NCBI RefSeq assembly: GCF_007997295.1
Contig: NZ_VORY01000013.1
Span: forward strand, 24,524-88,523
Origin: Gillisia hiemivivida
GTDB taxonomy: Bacteria > Bacteroidota > Bacteroidia > Flavobacteriales > Flavobacteriaceae
Length of the DNA stretch: 64,000 nt
Reading direction: 5' to 3'
The translations under genes and the position numbers were made by a program. Each line of letters opens with the position of its first letter. Position 1 is the stretch's first letter. Shown here one piece after another: positions 18,852 through 28,573 of this stretch. Below the pieces are notes generated by a model. It did no database searches and was not told where the DNA came from. It was given only the letters and a program-made list of their open reading frames with translations.

Positions 18852-19367
18852 ATGAAGAATTTGATACCAAGGCAAGAAGTTCCAGAACTTATAATAGATA
18901 CGGTAAATGGAATGACATGGAATCTTCGTGATCAGCAACCTAAGAATTTTACGATGGTTGTTTTTTATAGAGGCTTACATTGTCCAGTTTGTAAATCTTA
19001 TTTAGAAGAATTGAATTCTAAAATAGATGAGTTTAGAGATAAAGGTGTAAATGTAGTATGTATAAGTTCCAATACGGGGTCACTAGCAGAAGAAACTACA
19101 ACGAAATGGGATATTGAAAAATTAACTATTGGTTTTGATTTTTCTATTGAAAATGCAAGAAAATGGGATCTTTTTGTTTCTGAAGGAATCAGCGATAAAG
19201 AGCCAGATGTATTTTTTGAACCAGCTTTGTTTTTAATTAAACCAGATAGAACACTCTATGCGGCTTCAATACAAAGTATGCCGTTTGCAAGACCAAAATT
19301 CGATGACCTTTTAAAATCTATTTCATTTATTTTAAATGAAGATTATCCAGCTAGGGGAGAAGCTTAG
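18852..19367 (+). CDS. peroxiredoxin-like (AhpC/TSA) protein
   Basis: 171 aa with a thioredoxin-fold core. RGLHCPVCKSYLEEL puts two cysteines at positions 44 and 47 at the end of the first strand. This CxxC arrangement is that of the PRX-like family rather than a classic 2-Cys peroxiredoxin. No signal peptide, so cytoplasmic. It probably reduces peroxides or disulfides. It is followed by a bidirectional terminator shared with convergent ybaB. Confidence 0.85.
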   Translation: MKNLIPRQEVPELIIDTVNGMTWNLRDQQPKNFTMVVFYRGLHCPVCKSYLEELNSKIDEFRDKGVNVVCISSNTGSLAEETTTKWDIEKLTIGFDFSIENARKWDLFVSEGISDKEPDVFFEPALFLIKPDRTLYAASIQSMPFARPKFDDLLKSISFILNEDYPARGEA

Positions 19368-19385
19368 TATTATAACAATTTAATA

Positions 19386-19433
19386 AAAATGGAGTCAAAT
19401 GAGATACTACTTGTATTTCATTTGGCTCCATTT
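19386..19433. terminator. bidirectional terminator
   Basis: AAATGGAGTCAAATGA pairs with TCATTTGGCTCCATTT with one mismatch around a short loop. It lies between the convergent peroxiredoxin-like and ybaB genes. Confidence 0.75.
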
Positions 19434-19467
19434 CATAATAGGAAAAGGTTTCTTCTGAAGCCTTTAA

Positions 19468-19791
19468 TTATTTAAGCATATCTAAACCAGGAATATCTGG
19501 CATTCCGTCTTTAGCAACAGCAGCAAGCTCAGCTTCATTGATATCTGAAGCTTTGGTAATTGCTTTGTTCAAAGTTAATACCAGGTAATCTTCTAGTTGT
19601 TCTTTATCTTCTAATAGCTCATCTGCAATAGAAATATTTCTAATTTCTCTGGTTGCTGTAATAGTTACTTTTAAGAGACCATCGCTAGATTGCTCACCTA
19701 TCAATACAGTCTTAAGGCGCTCTTTTGTAGCTTCAACTTTCTCTTGGGTTTCTTTGATTTTATTCATCATCCCCATCATATCTCCAAACAT
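19468..19791 (-). CDS. ybaB: YbaB/EbfC nucleoid-associated protein
   Basis: 107 aa, normal YbaB size. It begins with [16 protein letters not shown], the helix characteristic of YbaB/EbfC dimers, and has central beta strands [14 protein letters not shown]. It binds DNA as a tweezer-shaped dimer. In many bacteria it sits beside recR/dnaX, but not here. A TAAATTTG -7 box lies 29 bp upstream. Confidence 0.9.
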   Translation of the reverse strand: MFGDMMGMMNKIKETQEKVEATKERLKTVLIGEQSSDGLLKVTITATREIRNISIADELLEDKEQLEDYLVLTLNKAITKASDINEAELAAVAKDGMPDIPGLDMLK

Positions 19792-19819
19792 AGTTTTTTG
19801 TTTTATTAATTAATAAATA

Positions 19820-19827
19820 CAAATTTA
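19820..19827 (-). promoter_or_regulatory. -7 box (TAAATTTG) of ybaB
   Basis: Minus-strand TAAATTTG, 29 bp upstream of the ybaB ATG. No clear -33 partner. Confidence 0.55.
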
Positions 19828-19856
19828 TTAATTTACGAGACGATATAATACTAAAA

Positions 19857-21995
19857 ATGAAAAGACTCATACTTTTTTTATTAGGAAGCCTTACCTTTGT
19901 GAATTCTAATATAATAGCACAAAATTACCCTGTATTGAAAACTGAAATTTATCCTCCAAAGGCTAAAAAGATTGCCAAAGAATTAAAAGCTCATAATACT
20001 ATAAGAAACGACGATTACTATTGGATGAACGATAGAGAGAATCCAGAAGTTATTAGTTATCTCGAGCAGGAAAACGAATATAATGAGCAAATGACTGCAC
20101 ATACCAAGCAGTTTCAGTCAGATCTTTTTGATGAAATGAAAGCTAGGATCAAAGAAGATGACTCATCTGTTCCATACAAATTAAATGGATATTGGTATTT
20201 AACCCGATTTGAAAAAGGCAAAGACTATCCAATATATTCCAGAAAAAAAGAAAGTTTAGATGCCCCCGAGGAAATTTTATTCGATGTGAATGAGATGGCT
20301 AAAGGACATGAATATTACAGTTTGGGTGGATTAAATGTGAGTTCAGACAACAAATTGATAGCTTTTGGAGTAGATACCGTAAGTAGAAGAAATTATACTA
20401 TTCAGGTTAAAAATCTTCAAACAGGAGAGATCCTTAAAGAAAAAATAAAAACCACTACTGGAGGTTCTACTTGGGCCAACGATAATAAAACCCTTTTTTA
20501 TACTAAAAAAGACGATAAAACTTTACGTTCCAATCAGATTTATAAACATGTATTGGGGACTAAATCCAACGAGGATCAGTTAGTGTTTGAAGAAAAAGAT
20601 GAAACTTATAACACCTATATCTACAAATCTAAATCTAAAAAATATTTAATAATTGGATGTCATAGCACCTTAACCAGTGAATATAGAATATTAGAGGCAG
20701 ACAATCCTCATGGCGAATTTAGAATAGTGCAGTCTAGAGAAAGAAACTTAGAGTATGGTATCATGCATTTTGAAGATTCCTTTTATATTTTAACTAATAA
20801 AGATGGTGCAACTAATTTTAAATTAATGAAGACTCCGGAAGATAAAACCGGACAAGAAAATTGGGTTGAGGTAATCCCGCACAGGGAAGATTATTTATTG
20901 GAAGATATAGATATTTTTGAGCACTATCTTGTGATAAGCGAGAGAAATGATGGCTTAAATAAAATTAAGATCACCAAATGGCACTCAGATGAAAGTTATT
21001 ATCTACCCTTCAATAATGAAACATACACTGTTTATACCAGTATAAATCCAGATTTCGACACAGATATACTAAGATATACTTACAATTCCTTAAACAATCC
21101 CACCTCTGTTATAGATTTCAACATGGCTACTAAAGAGAAAGTTGTACTTAAGGAACAAGAAGTAATAGGAGGAAAATTCAATAAAGAAAATTATAAATCA
21201 GAGCGTGTTTGGGCCACTGCCGAAGATGGAACAAAAATCCCTATTTCTCTTGTTTACAGGAAAGATCTAAAAATGGATGGTTCTAATCCTTTATTACAAT
21301 ACGCTTATGGATCTTATGGTTCTACAATAGACCCTTATTTTTCTAGTGTGCGCTTGAGCTTGTTGGACAGAGGTTTTGTTTATGCTATTGCTCATATTCG
21401 AGGGGGAGAGTATCTTGGAAGAGCTTGGTATGAAGATGGAAAGTTGCTTAAAAAGATGAATACTTTTACAGATTTTATAGATGTTTCAAAGTATTTAATA
21501 GACCAAAAATATACTTCAGAAGAACATTTGTACGCAATGGGCGGTTCCGCTGGTGGTTTATTGGTGGGAGCTGTTGTAAATATTGCTCCTGAACTTTATA
21601 ATGGAATCATCGCTGCAGTACCATTTGTAGACGTAGTAACTACCATGCTAGATGATTCAATACCTCTTACTACTGGGGAGTATGATGAATGGGGGAACCC
21701 AAATGAGGAAGCATATTATAAGTATATGCTGACTTATTCGCCATACGATAATGTTGAGAAACAGTCTTATCCTAATATGCTTATTACAACTGGTTTACAT
21801 GATTCTCAGGTTCAATATTGGGAGCCAGCAAAATGGGTTGCTAAATTAAGAGAATTAAAAATTGATAATAATAAATTGTTATTTCATATAAATATGGATG
21901 CAGGACATGGAGGTGCATCTGGTAGATTTGAAGCATTAAAAGAAGTAGCAGAAGAATATGCCTTTTTATTAGACTTGGAAGGAATTACCGAGTAA
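19857..21995 (+). CDS. ptrB: S9 family serine peptidase (oligopeptidase B-like)
   Basis: 712 aa. N-terminal signal-like segment (residues 1-21), seven-bladed propeller region about 90-430, then the alpha/beta-hydrolase domain. The catalytic triad is visible: Ser564 in GGSAGG, Asp649 in TGLHDSQV, His684 in DAGHGG. It fits the prolyl oligopeptidase/oligopeptidase B subfamily, which cleaves short peptides, often after basic residues. The signal peptide suggests a periplasmic enzyme, unlike the cytoplasmic enterobacterial form. It is divergent from ybaB with only 65 bp between starts. Confidence 0.9.
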   Translation: MKRLILFLLGSLTFVNSNIIAQNYPVLKTEIYPPKAKKIAKELKAHNTIRNDDYYWMNDRENPEVISYLEQENEYNEQMTAHTKQFQSDLFDEMKARIKEDDSSVPYKLNGYWYLTRFEKGKDYPIYSRKKESLDAPEEILFDVNEMAKGHEYYSLGGLNVSSDNKLIAFGVDTVSRRNYTIQVKNLQTGEILKEKIKTTTGGSTWANDNKTLFYTKKDDKTLRSNQIYKHVLGTKSNEDQLVFEEKDETYNTYIYKSKSKKYLIIGCHSTLTSEYRILEADNPHGEFRIVQSRERNLEYGIMHFEDSFYILTNKDGATNFKLMKTPEDKTGQENWVEVIPHREDYLLEDIDIFEHYLVISERNDGLNKIKITKWHSDESYYLPFNNETYTVYTSINPDFDTDILRYTYNSLNNPTSVIDFNMATKEKVVLKEQEVIGGKFNKENYKSERVWATAEDGTKIPISLVYRKDLKMDGSNPLLQYAYGSYGSTIDPYFSSVRLSLLDRGFVYAIAHIRGGEYLGRAWYEDGKLLKKMNTFTDFIDVSKYLIDQKYTSEEHLYAMGGSAGGLLVGAVVNIAPELYNGIIAAVPFVDVVTTMLDDSIPLTTGEYDEWGNPNEEAYYKYMLTYSPYDNVEKQSYPNMLITTGLHDSQVQYWEPAKWVAKLRELKIDNNKLLFHINMDAGHGGASGRFEALKEVAEEYAFLLDLEGITE

Positions 21996-22010
21996 TTAAA
22001 AAATTTGCCT

Positions 22011-22018
22011 TAAATTTG
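22011..22018 (+). promoter_or_regulatory. -7 box (TAAATTTG) of the cysteine-synthase-like gene
   Basis: TAAATTTG lies 78 bp before the ATG at 22097. The TTG at 22016 that would extend the ORF is part of this box. Confidence 0.6.
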
Positions 22019-22096
22019 GGCGTTTTTGGGATTAAGATTGTTTTAACATTTAAGAATAAATTTTTAATCCCTAAATTGGTTAAAGAATTTCATTTT

Positions 22097-23137
22097 ATGG
22101 TAGAAAAGAAAAAGGTATACGATAACATATTGCAATTAATTGGAGATACTCCTTTAGTTCGATTGAGTTCTATTACCAAAAAATTTAGTGGAGATTTTTT
22201 CGCTAAAATTGAATCTTTTAATCCTGGACACTCTTCTAAGGATAGAATTGCTTTATTTATTATTGAAGAAGCAGAAAGAAAGGGAATATTAAAACCTGGT
22301 GATACTATTATTGAAACTACATCTGGAAATACTGGATTTAGTATTGCAATGGTTAGTATTATTAAGGGCTATAAGTGTATTCTTGCAGTAAGTTCTAAAT
22401 CTTCTAATGATAAAATAGACATGCTCAAAACAATGGGAGCCAAAGTTTATGTATGTCCAGCACATGTTCCTGCAGATGATTCACGCTCTTATTATGAGGT
22501 TGCTAAAAGATTACATCAGGAAAATGAAGGTTCGGTGTATATCAACCAGTATTTTAATGAACTAAACATTGAAGCTCATTACAAAACAACAGGGCCTGAG
22601 ATCTGGAATCAGACAGAGGGGCAGCTAACTCATTTAATTGCTTGCAGTGGAACAGGAGGAACAATTTCTGGAACAGCAAAATTTCTAAAAGAACAAAACC
22701 CTAATATTCGTGTTATTGGAATAGATGCATTTGGATCTGTGTTGAAGAAATTTCATGAAACCAGAGCTTTTGATAAAGATGAAATATATCCATACAGGAT
22801 TGAAGGTTTGGGTAAGAATTTAATACCATCTGCTACAGATTTCGATATTATAGACGAGTTTATAAAGGTAACCGATGAAGATAGTGCTCATACTGCTAGA
22901 GAACTCGCTAGAACCGAAGGATTGTTTCTTGGATATACAAGTGGAGCGGCAATGCAAGGAATAAAACAATTGCAGGAGCAAGGAGAATTCGATGAGAATA
23001 GTAAAGTAGTTGTTATTTTTCCAGATCACGGGTCTAGATATATGAGTAAAATTTATAGTGATGACTGGATGGAGGCACAAGGCTTTTTTGATTCTAAAAG
23101 AGAAGCAGAATCGCAGCCAATTGAAATTATAAAATAA
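22097..23137 (+). CDS. PLP-dependent cysteine synthase / beta-replacing enzyme
   Basis: 346 aa from ATG 22097 ([11 protein letters not shown]). The longer ORF from TTG 22016 is rejected because it begins within a promoter box. PLP lysine K48 lies in GHSSKDRIA, the substrate loop TSGNTG at 75-80, and the phosphate-binding GTGGTISG near 190. No CBS domain. The fold catalyses beta-replacement on O-acetylserine, serine or phosphoserine: cysteine synthase, cystathionine beta-synthase or cysteate synthase are all possible. The next gene is an alpha-oxoamine synthase related to serine palmitoyltransferase and cysteate fatty-acyltransferase, so cysteate synthesis for capnine lipids is a reasonable hypothesis. 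Confidence 0.88.
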   Translation: MVEKKKVYDNILQLIGDTPLVRLSSITKKFSGDFFAKIESFNPGHSSKDRIALFIIEEAERKGILKPGDTIIETTSGNTGFSIAMVSIIKGYKCILAVSSKSSNDKIDMLKTMGAKVYVCPAHVPADDSRSYYEVAKRLHQENEGSVYINQYFNELNIEAHYKTTGPEIWNQTEGQLTHLIACSGTGGTISGTAKFLKEQNPNIRVIGIDAFGSVLKKFHETRAFDKDEIYPYRIEGLGKNLIPSATDFDIIDEFIKVTDEDSAHTARELARTEGLFLGYTSGAAMQGIKQLQEQGEFDENSKVVVIFPDHGSRYMSKIYSDDWMEAQGFFDSKREAESQPIEIIK

Positions 23138-23158
23138 GGATGCACCTTTTATAATATA

Positions 23159-23202
23159 TTAAACCTAAAAGCATCCTTTTTATAGGATGCTTTTAGGTTT
23201 AA
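23159..23202 (+). terminator. long perfect inverted repeat / terminator
   Basis: An 18-bp arm (23159-23176, TTAAACCTAAAAGCATCC) pairs exactly with 23185-23202 across an 8-nt loop. It sits 21 bp after the cysteine-synthase-like stop; no long T-tract follows beyond the arm itself. Confidence 0.75.
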
Positions 23203-23255
23203 TAGTGGGAGGGAGTAGTTAAATATTATTATTGTAAAATTGAGTTGTATTTCAG

Positions 23256-23263
23256 TACTTTTG
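23256..23263 (+). promoter_or_regulatory. promoter of the oxoamine synthase gene
   Basis: TACTTTTG matches TAnnTTTG; a TTG at 23232-23234 lies 21 bp upstream as a possible -33. The ATG is 23 bp downstream. Confidence 0.65.
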
Positions 23264-23286
23264 CAACTTGTAAATAAAAAAAATCT

Positions 23287-24546
23287 ATGAGAGATTTATT
23301 TGATAAAATATATAAGGATAAGGGACCTTTAGGGAAGTGGGCGCAACAAGCTGAAGGGTATTTTGTATTCCCAAAGCTGGAAGGACCAATTTCTAATAGA
23401 ATGAAATTCCGTGGTAAAGAAGTAATTACCTGGAGTATCAATGATTATTTAGGTCTAGCAAACCATCCTGAAGTACGAAAAGTAGATGCTGAAGCTGCAG
23501 CCGAATATGGTTCTGCTTACCCAATGGGTGCAAGAATGATGAGTGGACATACAGACCTTCATGAAAAGTTGCAAGATGAACTTGCTTCTTTTGTAAATAA
23601 AGAAGCGTCTTATCTTTTAAACTTTGGATACCAAGGAATGGTATCTACTATTGATGCATTAGTATCTAAACAAGATGTTATTGTTTATGATGTAGATGCT
23701 CACGCTTGTATTATCGATGGAGTAAGATTGCATTTAGGTCAACGTTTTACCTATATGCATAATGATATGGATAGTATCGAAAAGAATTTGCAACGCGCAA
23801 CAAAAATATGTGAGCAAACAGGAGGTGGAATTCTTTTAATCTCTGAAGGTGTTTTTGGAATGCGTGGAGAGCAGGGAAGACTTAAAGAAATTGTTGAGCT
23901 TAAAAAGAAATATAACTTCAGACTTTTCGTAGATGATGCTCACGGATTTGGAACTTTAGGAGCTACTGGAGCAGGAGCAGGAGAAGAGCAAGGGGTTCAA
24001 GATGATATTGATGTATACTTTGCAACTTTTGCAAAATCTTTAGCAAGTACAGGTGCTTTTATCGCCGGAGATAAAGAGATCATGGATTATTTGAAATATA
24101 ATCTACGTTCTCAAATGTTCGCAAAATCCTTACAAATGCAATTAGTTGTTGGGGCTTTAAAGCGTTTAGATATGCTTAGAACAATGCCTGAATTAAAGGC
24201 TAAATTGTGGGAAAATGTAAATGCATTACAAAGTGGATTAAAAGAAAATGGGTTCGATATAGGAACCACTCAAAGTTGTGTAACACCAGTTTATCTAAAA
24301 GGAAGTATTCCGGAAGCGATGGCTCTTGTTAGAGATCTTAGGGAAAATCATGGTGTTTTCTGTTCTATCGTGGTTTATCCAGTAATCCCAAAAGGATTGA
24401 TTTTATTGAGAATGATCCCAACTGCTACACATACATTGGAAGATATAGAGCTTACTTTAACTGCTTTCTCTGTTATTAGAGAAAGATTGGAGAACGGAAC
24501 ATACAAAAGACTATCTGCAGCAGTTACCGCTTCTTTAGAAGAGTAA
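23287..24546 (+). CDS. alpha-oxoamine synthase (serine palmitoyl- or cysteate acyltransferase-like)
   Basis: 419 aa, fold-type I PLP enzyme. The PLP lysine is K250 (FAKSLASTGAF), the ring-stacking His is H139 (DAHACIIDG), and H219 lies in DDAHGFG. It condenses an amino acid with an acyl thioester and releases CO2. Family members are serine palmitoyltransferase, KBL, AONS (BioF) and the Flavobacterium cysteate fatty-acyltransferase that makes capnine. No bio genes are nearby, and the length and GARMMSGH motif favour the lipid-forming branch. The product would be the long-chain base of sphingolipids or sulfonolipids. It has its own promoter and terminator. Confidence 0.85.
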   Translation: MRDLFDKIYKDKGPLGKWAQQAEGYFVFPKLEGPISNRMKFRGKEVITWSINDYLGLANHPEVRKVDAEAAAEYGSAYPMGARMMSGHTDLHEKLQDELASFVNKEASYLLNFGYQGMVSTIDALVSKQDVIVYDVDAHACIIDGVRLHLGQRFTYMHNDMDSIEKNLQRATKICEQTGGGILLISEGVFGMRGEQGRLKEIVELKKKYNFRLFVDDAHGFGTLGATGAGAGEEQGVQDDIDVYFATFAKSLASTGAFIAGDKEIMDYLKYNLRSQMFAKSLQMQLVVGALKRLDMLRTMPELKAKLWENVNALQSGLKENGFDIGTTQSCVTPVYLKGSIPEAMALVRDLRENHGVFCSIVVYPVIPKGLILLRMIPTATHTLEDIELTLTAFSVIRERLENGTYKRLSAAVTASLEE

Positions 24547-24567
24547 TTAGCTTTTAGGTTATGAAAC

Positions 24568-24598
24568 AAAAAAATCCGCTGTTATAGCGGATTTTTTT
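24568..24598 (+). terminator. Rho-independent terminator
   Basis: AAAAATCCGCT-GTTAT-AGCGGATTTTTTT, 21 bp after the oxoamine synthase stop. Confidence 0.9.
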
Positions 24599-24603
24599 GT
24601 TTG

Positions 24604-24741
24604 TTTAATGCCTCATTGAGGGTTTAATTCCCCGAGGCCTGCCCGAAACATTCAGGCGGGCTTGCCTCGATTTTTTAAAAGTATTTTCCTCCCGAACCAT
24701 CGGGACATACCTTGTGGGCTTGCCCCGAGGTTCTTGATTTT
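24604..24741 (-). repeat. dispersed structured element, copy B (full length)
   Basis: About 138 bp. Minus-strand order: AAATCAAGAACC, GGGGCAAGCCC hairpin, AGGTATG, CCCGATGGTTCGGG hairpin, AAAATACTTTTAAAAAA, TCGAGGCA, GCCCGCCTGAATGTTTCGGGC hairpin, CGGGGAATTAAACCCTC, AATGAGG. It shares the whole order with copy C at 56275-56390. It abuts the stop codon of the outer-membrane gene. Confidence 0.85.
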
Positions 24742-25712
24742 TATTTTTGATCATCAATTTCAGGTTCAATATTTTCCCGTTTCTCAGTTCGTTTTCTCCT
24801 TCTGTCCCCTTCATAAGAATCGTCTAAATATTCCTCTTTTTTATGTAAATCCAATCTATATGAAACCCCGGCAGCTAATTGCCATCTGTCTGGTGTATTC
24901 TTAAAGTTGATCAATCCAGAGATATCAAATTGAAGATCATCTGTTAACAAATAAGCCACTCCAGTTCTTGCAATATCATCTGCATAAAAATCACTTACAA
25001 TTCCCTGGTACTCCAGAAACCCTGCAAATTTTGGAGTGAAAGCATGCGTGAGGGTTACAATTCCAGTATAACTAGGGAATTCTTCAGTTATTTTATCTAA
25101 AATAAGGTTCATTACCAATACCCAACTTCCTGGCCAGTTATTTTGGGTTATTAACGCGATTTTAGGTGTTATAGACTTTTCTCCCTCATATAAAAATGGA
25201 TTATCAGCCTGTGAAAAATTAGCTCCAGCATATAGAGATACAGCTGGGATCAAAGTTTTCCATTTAAATTTCTGATTAGCTTTCCAGCTATAAAGATTTG
25301 GTTTATCTGGTCTTATAGTTCTACTTGGGTCAAATATCAAGTATTTCGCACCCAATGTATTGGTCTTAAAATTACGGGTTTTGAACTCTACTTCATTTGC
25401 ACCAATTCTAATGAATTTTGTTTCATCTTCAAAAGAACCTATTAAACTAATTTCTAAAGCTTCAAAGAACAATCCATAACGCAGAGAATAATCGGCTCCT
25501 AAAATATCTGTACTCGTACGTAATAAGCTATGATCATCATTTCCATAGTATCCACCGGCCTCTATCTGTATAACTCCAGTTCCTACAGAAAATGCGCCTT
25601 GAGATGCTCCAGGTCTGTTGGAATTTATAGTTTCAGTATATTGCGCATAGGTTGAATAACCGGATGTGATAAATAAAATGATTGTAAATATTTTGATCTG
25701 AAAGTATTTCAT
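24741..25712 (-). CDS. outer-membrane beta-barrel transporter-like protein
   Basis: 323 aa from ATG 25712 (MKYFQIKIFTII). A longer reading from TTG 25736 starts inside a TAnnTTTG box and is rejected. Signal peptide with cleavage after about residue 23 (TYAQ), then INSNRPGASQGAFSVGTG and alternating amphipathic strands typical of the meta-pathway phenol degradation-like porin family often annotated as transporter. The C-terminus is a charged Arg/Glu/Asp-rich tail outside the predicted barrel. Substrate unknown. Confidence 0.78.
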   Translation of the reverse strand: MKYFQIKIFTIILFITSGYSTYAQYTETINSNRPGASQGAFSVGTGVIQIEAGGYYGNDDHSLLRTSTDILGADYSLRYGLFFEALEISLIGSFEDETKFIRIGANEVEFKTRNFKTNTLGAKYLIFDPSRTIRPDKPNLYSWKANQKFKWKTLIPAVSLYAGANFSQADNPFLYEGEKSITPKIALITQNNWPGSWVLVMNLILDKITEEFPSYTGIVTLTHAFTPKFAGFLEYQGIVSDFYADDIARTGVAYLLTDDLQFDISGLINFKNTPDRWQLAAGVSYRLDLHKKEEYLDDSYEGDRRRKRTEKRENIEPEIDDQK

Positions 25713-25733
25713 ACAAGTTGTTGTTAGTCCGGT

Positions 25734-25741
25734 CAAATATA
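25734..25741 (-). promoter_or_regulatory. -7 box (TATATTTG) of the barrel gene
   Basis: Minus-strand TATATTTG, 22-29 bp upstream of ATG 25712. Confidence 0.65.
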
Positions 25742-25797
25742 GAAGATTTTATTATTTTTTTATGGATATAGATACCCAATTTGTCTCATCATAATAG

Positions 25798-25805
25798 TAA
25801 TTTTG
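25798..25805 (+). promoter_or_regulatory. -7 box (TAATTTTG) of the DUF4834 gene
   Basis: TAATTTTG ends 16 bp before the ATG at 25822, predicting a very short 5' leader. Confidence 0.65.
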
Positions 25806-25821
25806 CATAAACTATATACAA

Positions 25822-26094
25822 ATGCACGAAGCATCATTCGAAAGTATTTTGAAAACCGTATTAATAATTCTGTTTATATATTTCGGTTTTAAAATTTTTA
25901 TAAAATGGTTTGGACCATTGATCTTAAAATGGTTCCTTAAAAGAATTGGACAAAAGTTCCAACAACAATTCAATGGCCAAGCTGCTCCCAAAGCTCAAAA
26001 GAAGGGAAAAGTTAATTTAGATTCAGATAAACCAAAATCAAGTAATTCCAATAAAAAAGTAGGGGAGTACATCGATTTCGAAGAAATTGATTAA
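25822..26094 (+). CDS. DUF4834-like small membrane protein
   Basis: 90 aa. One hydrophobic segment (about residues 9-37, containing FIKWFGPLILKWF) is followed by a basic region and a polar Lys/Ser/Asn tail ending in acidic YIDFEEID. The pattern matches the flavobacterial DUF4834 family, of unknown function. It is first in a four-gene run (DUF4834, YfhO, GT4, flippase) separated by 9-33 bp, so it may be part of surface glycan assembly. Confidence 0.75.
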   Translation: MHEASFESILKTVLIILFIYFGFKIFIKWFGPLILKWFLKRIGQKFQQQFNGQAAPKAQKKGKVNLDSDKPKSSNSNKKVGEYIDFEEID

Positions 26095-26119
26095 TTTTCG
26101 TTCCTATTAAATTCTATCT

Positions 26120-28540
26120 ATGATTAGATCCTTAAAAGGTTTTCTACCACATATTCTTGTGGTTTTTGGTTTTCTCATTATTTCTCTAGCCTATTTTAGT
26201 CCTGTTCTCCAAGGTAAAGAAATTTATCAAAGTGATATAGTTCAGTATACCGGAATGGCAAAGGAGCAAAATGACTTTAGAGCCGAAACCGGAGAAGAAC
26301 CTTACTGGACAGATTCAGCTTTTGGGGGAATGCCAACCTATCAATTAGGTGCTTATTATCCTCATAATTATATTAAAAAGTTAGATTCAGTTTTACGTTT
26401 TCTACCACGGCCTGCAGATTACCTGTTCTTATATTTTATAGGGTTTTACATACTTCTACTGGTCCTAAAACTAGATTATAAAATTGCCTTTCTCGGCGCC
26501 TTAGCCTTCGGATTTTCAACATATCTTATTATAATTCTTGGAGTAGGACACAATGCCAAAGCACATGCTATTGCCTATATGCCAATGGTTCTTGCTGGAA
26601 TATTACTGTGCTTCAGAAATAAATATATCGGTGGATTTTTGCTCTTATCTTTTGCAATGGCATTGGAAATTGGAGCAAATCATTTCCAGATGACCTATTA
26701 CTTACTACTGCTTGTTATAGTTTTGGGATTGGTTTATCTAATTGATGCCTTCAGAAAAAAACAATTACCACATTTCTTTAAAGCATTAGGAGTAATGGCG
26801 CTGGCTGTTTTATTAGCAATAGCAACCAATGCTACTAATTTATTAGCCACTCAAGAATACACTCAATATAGTACTAGGGGTGATACTGGATTAAGCATTA
26901 CTTCGGAAGGAAAACAAAAGGAAACAGCGGGATTGAATTATGACTATATCACCGAATATAGCTACGGTATCACTGAAACATTAAATCTATTTATTCCTAG
27001 ATTTATGGGTGGTTCCAGTTCTGAAAAATTAGGTGAAGATTCAGAAATGTATGCTCAATTATTGCGCATGGGTGCATCTCCTGTGCAGGCAAAGGATTTT
27101 GCAGAGAATGCTCCTACGTATTGGGGAAATCAACCCTTTGTCGGAGCACCGGCTTATATTGGGGCCAGTATTATTTTCTTATTTGTCTTTGCCTTATTCT
27201 TAATTAAAGGAAGATTAAAATGGTGGATCGTGGGAGGAACTATTTTATCAATCATCTTATCTTGGGGTAAGAATTTTGGATTTGTTACCGAGTTCTTTAT
27301 CGATTATATACCGCTCTATAATAAGTTTCGCGCAGTTTCATCTATTCAGATTATTGCCGAACTGTGTATTCCTATTCTTGCTGTTTTTGGGTTGCACAAG
27401 CTCTTCAATAATTTTGACGGTGACAAAGAGAAGTTTTATGCACTTAATTGGGCAACCATAATTACAGCTGGTTTTGCTTTAATACTACTTGTTCTAAAAT
27501 CTACTTTATTTAGTTTTAGTGGAGGAAGCGACTCGGTTTATATTGAGCAAATGGGAGTAGAGTTCGTTCGAGCCTTGAAAGAAGATAGAAAATCTATTTT
27601 TACAGCTGATGCTATTAGGTCTCTTATTTTAGTGTTGATCGCTGCTGGATTTATCTTTGCTTATTTAAAAAAGCTTGCGAATAAGAATTTAATAATTGTA
27701 GGTTTTATCTTTTTGATCTTATTTGACTTAGTTGGAGTAGATAGAAGATATGTGAACAATGAAGATTTTGTTGCTGCAAGAGTGATGAACAAACCTTTTC
27801 AGAAAACTACTGCAGATGAAATGATTCTAGAAGATAAAGGGCATTATCGTGTTTTCGATCTTGCTGAAAGTCCATTTAATACTGGTAGAACTTCTTATTT
27901 TCATAATTCTATTGGAGGTTATCACGCTGCCAAACCTGGAAGAATCCAGGACCTCTACGATTTCTACATTTCAAAAAATAATATGTCGCTGCTTAATATG
28001 CTCAATGTAAAGTATATTATAGTTCCAACAGAGGAAGGACCAACTGCACAGCAAAACCCTAATGCAATGGGGAATGCATGGTTTGTTGAAAATATTAAAT
28101 GGGTAAATTCTGCAAATGAAGAGATTTTGAGTCTGGCAGATACAAATCTAAACGCTACTGCGATCATTAATTCTGAATTCAAGGAATCTGAAATAGTAGT
28201 GAGCAAAGCACAAGATTCCACTGCAAGCATAAAGCTGATCTCTCAAGAACCAATTGAATTAGTTTATAAATCTAAATCCTCTAAAGAGGAATTCGCTGTC
28301 TTCTCTGAAATGTATTATGAAAATGGATGGAATGCCTATGTGGATGGAAATGAAACACCTCATTACAATGTGAACTATGTTTTGAGAGGAATGCAGATTC
28401 CGGCAGGAGAACACACAATTACCTTTAAATTTGAACCACAGGTTATTAAAACGGGAAGTAGTATTGCACTTGCCAGTTCAATTTTGCTTGGACTTCTAAC
28501 GTTTGGAGGAATTTACTTTTCCTTTAGGAAAAAGGATTAG
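26120..28540 (+). CDS. YfhO-family membrane protein
   Basis: 806 aa. About twelve hydrophobic helices (from residue 10-30 through about 540), one early extracytoplasmic loop with a YQSDIVQYTGM-like segment, and a large C-terminal extracytoplasmic domain closed by a final helix near 780-800. This is the GT-C-like YfhO architecture. Family members in Gram-positives glycosylate lipoteichoic acid using lipid-linked sugars; in Bacteroidota the target is unknown. The adjacent GT4 and flippase genes support a role in cell-surface glycan modification. Confidence 0.87.
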   Translation: MIRSLKGFLPHILVVFGFLIISLAYFSPVLQGKEIYQSDIVQYTGMAKEQNDFRAETGEEPYWTDSAFGGMPTYQLGAYYPHNYIKKLDSVLRFLPRPADYLFLYFIGFYILLLVLKLDYKIAFLGALAFGFSTYLIIILGVGHNAKAHAIAYMPMVLAGILLCFRNKYIGGFLLLSFAMALEIGANHFQMTYYLLLLVIVLGLVYLIDAFRKKQLPHFFKALGVMALAVLLAIATNATNLLATQEYTQYSTRGDTGLSITSEGKQKETAGLNYDYITEYSYGITETLNLFIPRFMGGSSSEKLGEDSEMYAQLLRMGASPVQAKDFAENAPTYWGNQPFVGAPAYIGASIIFLFVFALFLIKGRLKWWIVGGTILSIILSWGKNFGFVTEFFIDYIPLYNKFRAVSSIQIIAELCIPILAVFGLHKLFNNFDGDKEKFYALNWATIITAGFALILLVLKSTLFSFSGGSDSVYIEQMGVEFVRALKEDRKSIFTADAIRSLILVLIAAGFIFAYLKKLANKNLIIVGFIFLILFDLVGVDRRYVNNEDFVAARVMNKPFQKTTADEMILEDKGHYRVFDLAESPFNTGRTSYFHNSIGGYHAAKPGRIQDLYDFYISKNNMSLLNMLNVKYIIVPTEEGPTAQQNPNAMGNAWFVENIKWVNSANEEILSLADTNLNATAIINSEFKESEIVVSKAQDSTASIKLISQEPIELVYKSKSSKEEFAVFSEMYYENGWNAYVDGNETPHYNVNYVLRGMQIPAGEHTITFKFEPQVIKTGSSIALASSILLGLLTFGGIYFSFRKKD

Positions 28541-28573
28541 ACAATATTGATGTGTAGGTTCTAAAGTGCCACT

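Noticed and set aside
24605..24814. Short ORFs over the dispersed element (both strands)
   Set aside because: They cover repeat copy B and the antisense of the barrel gene's 3' end.
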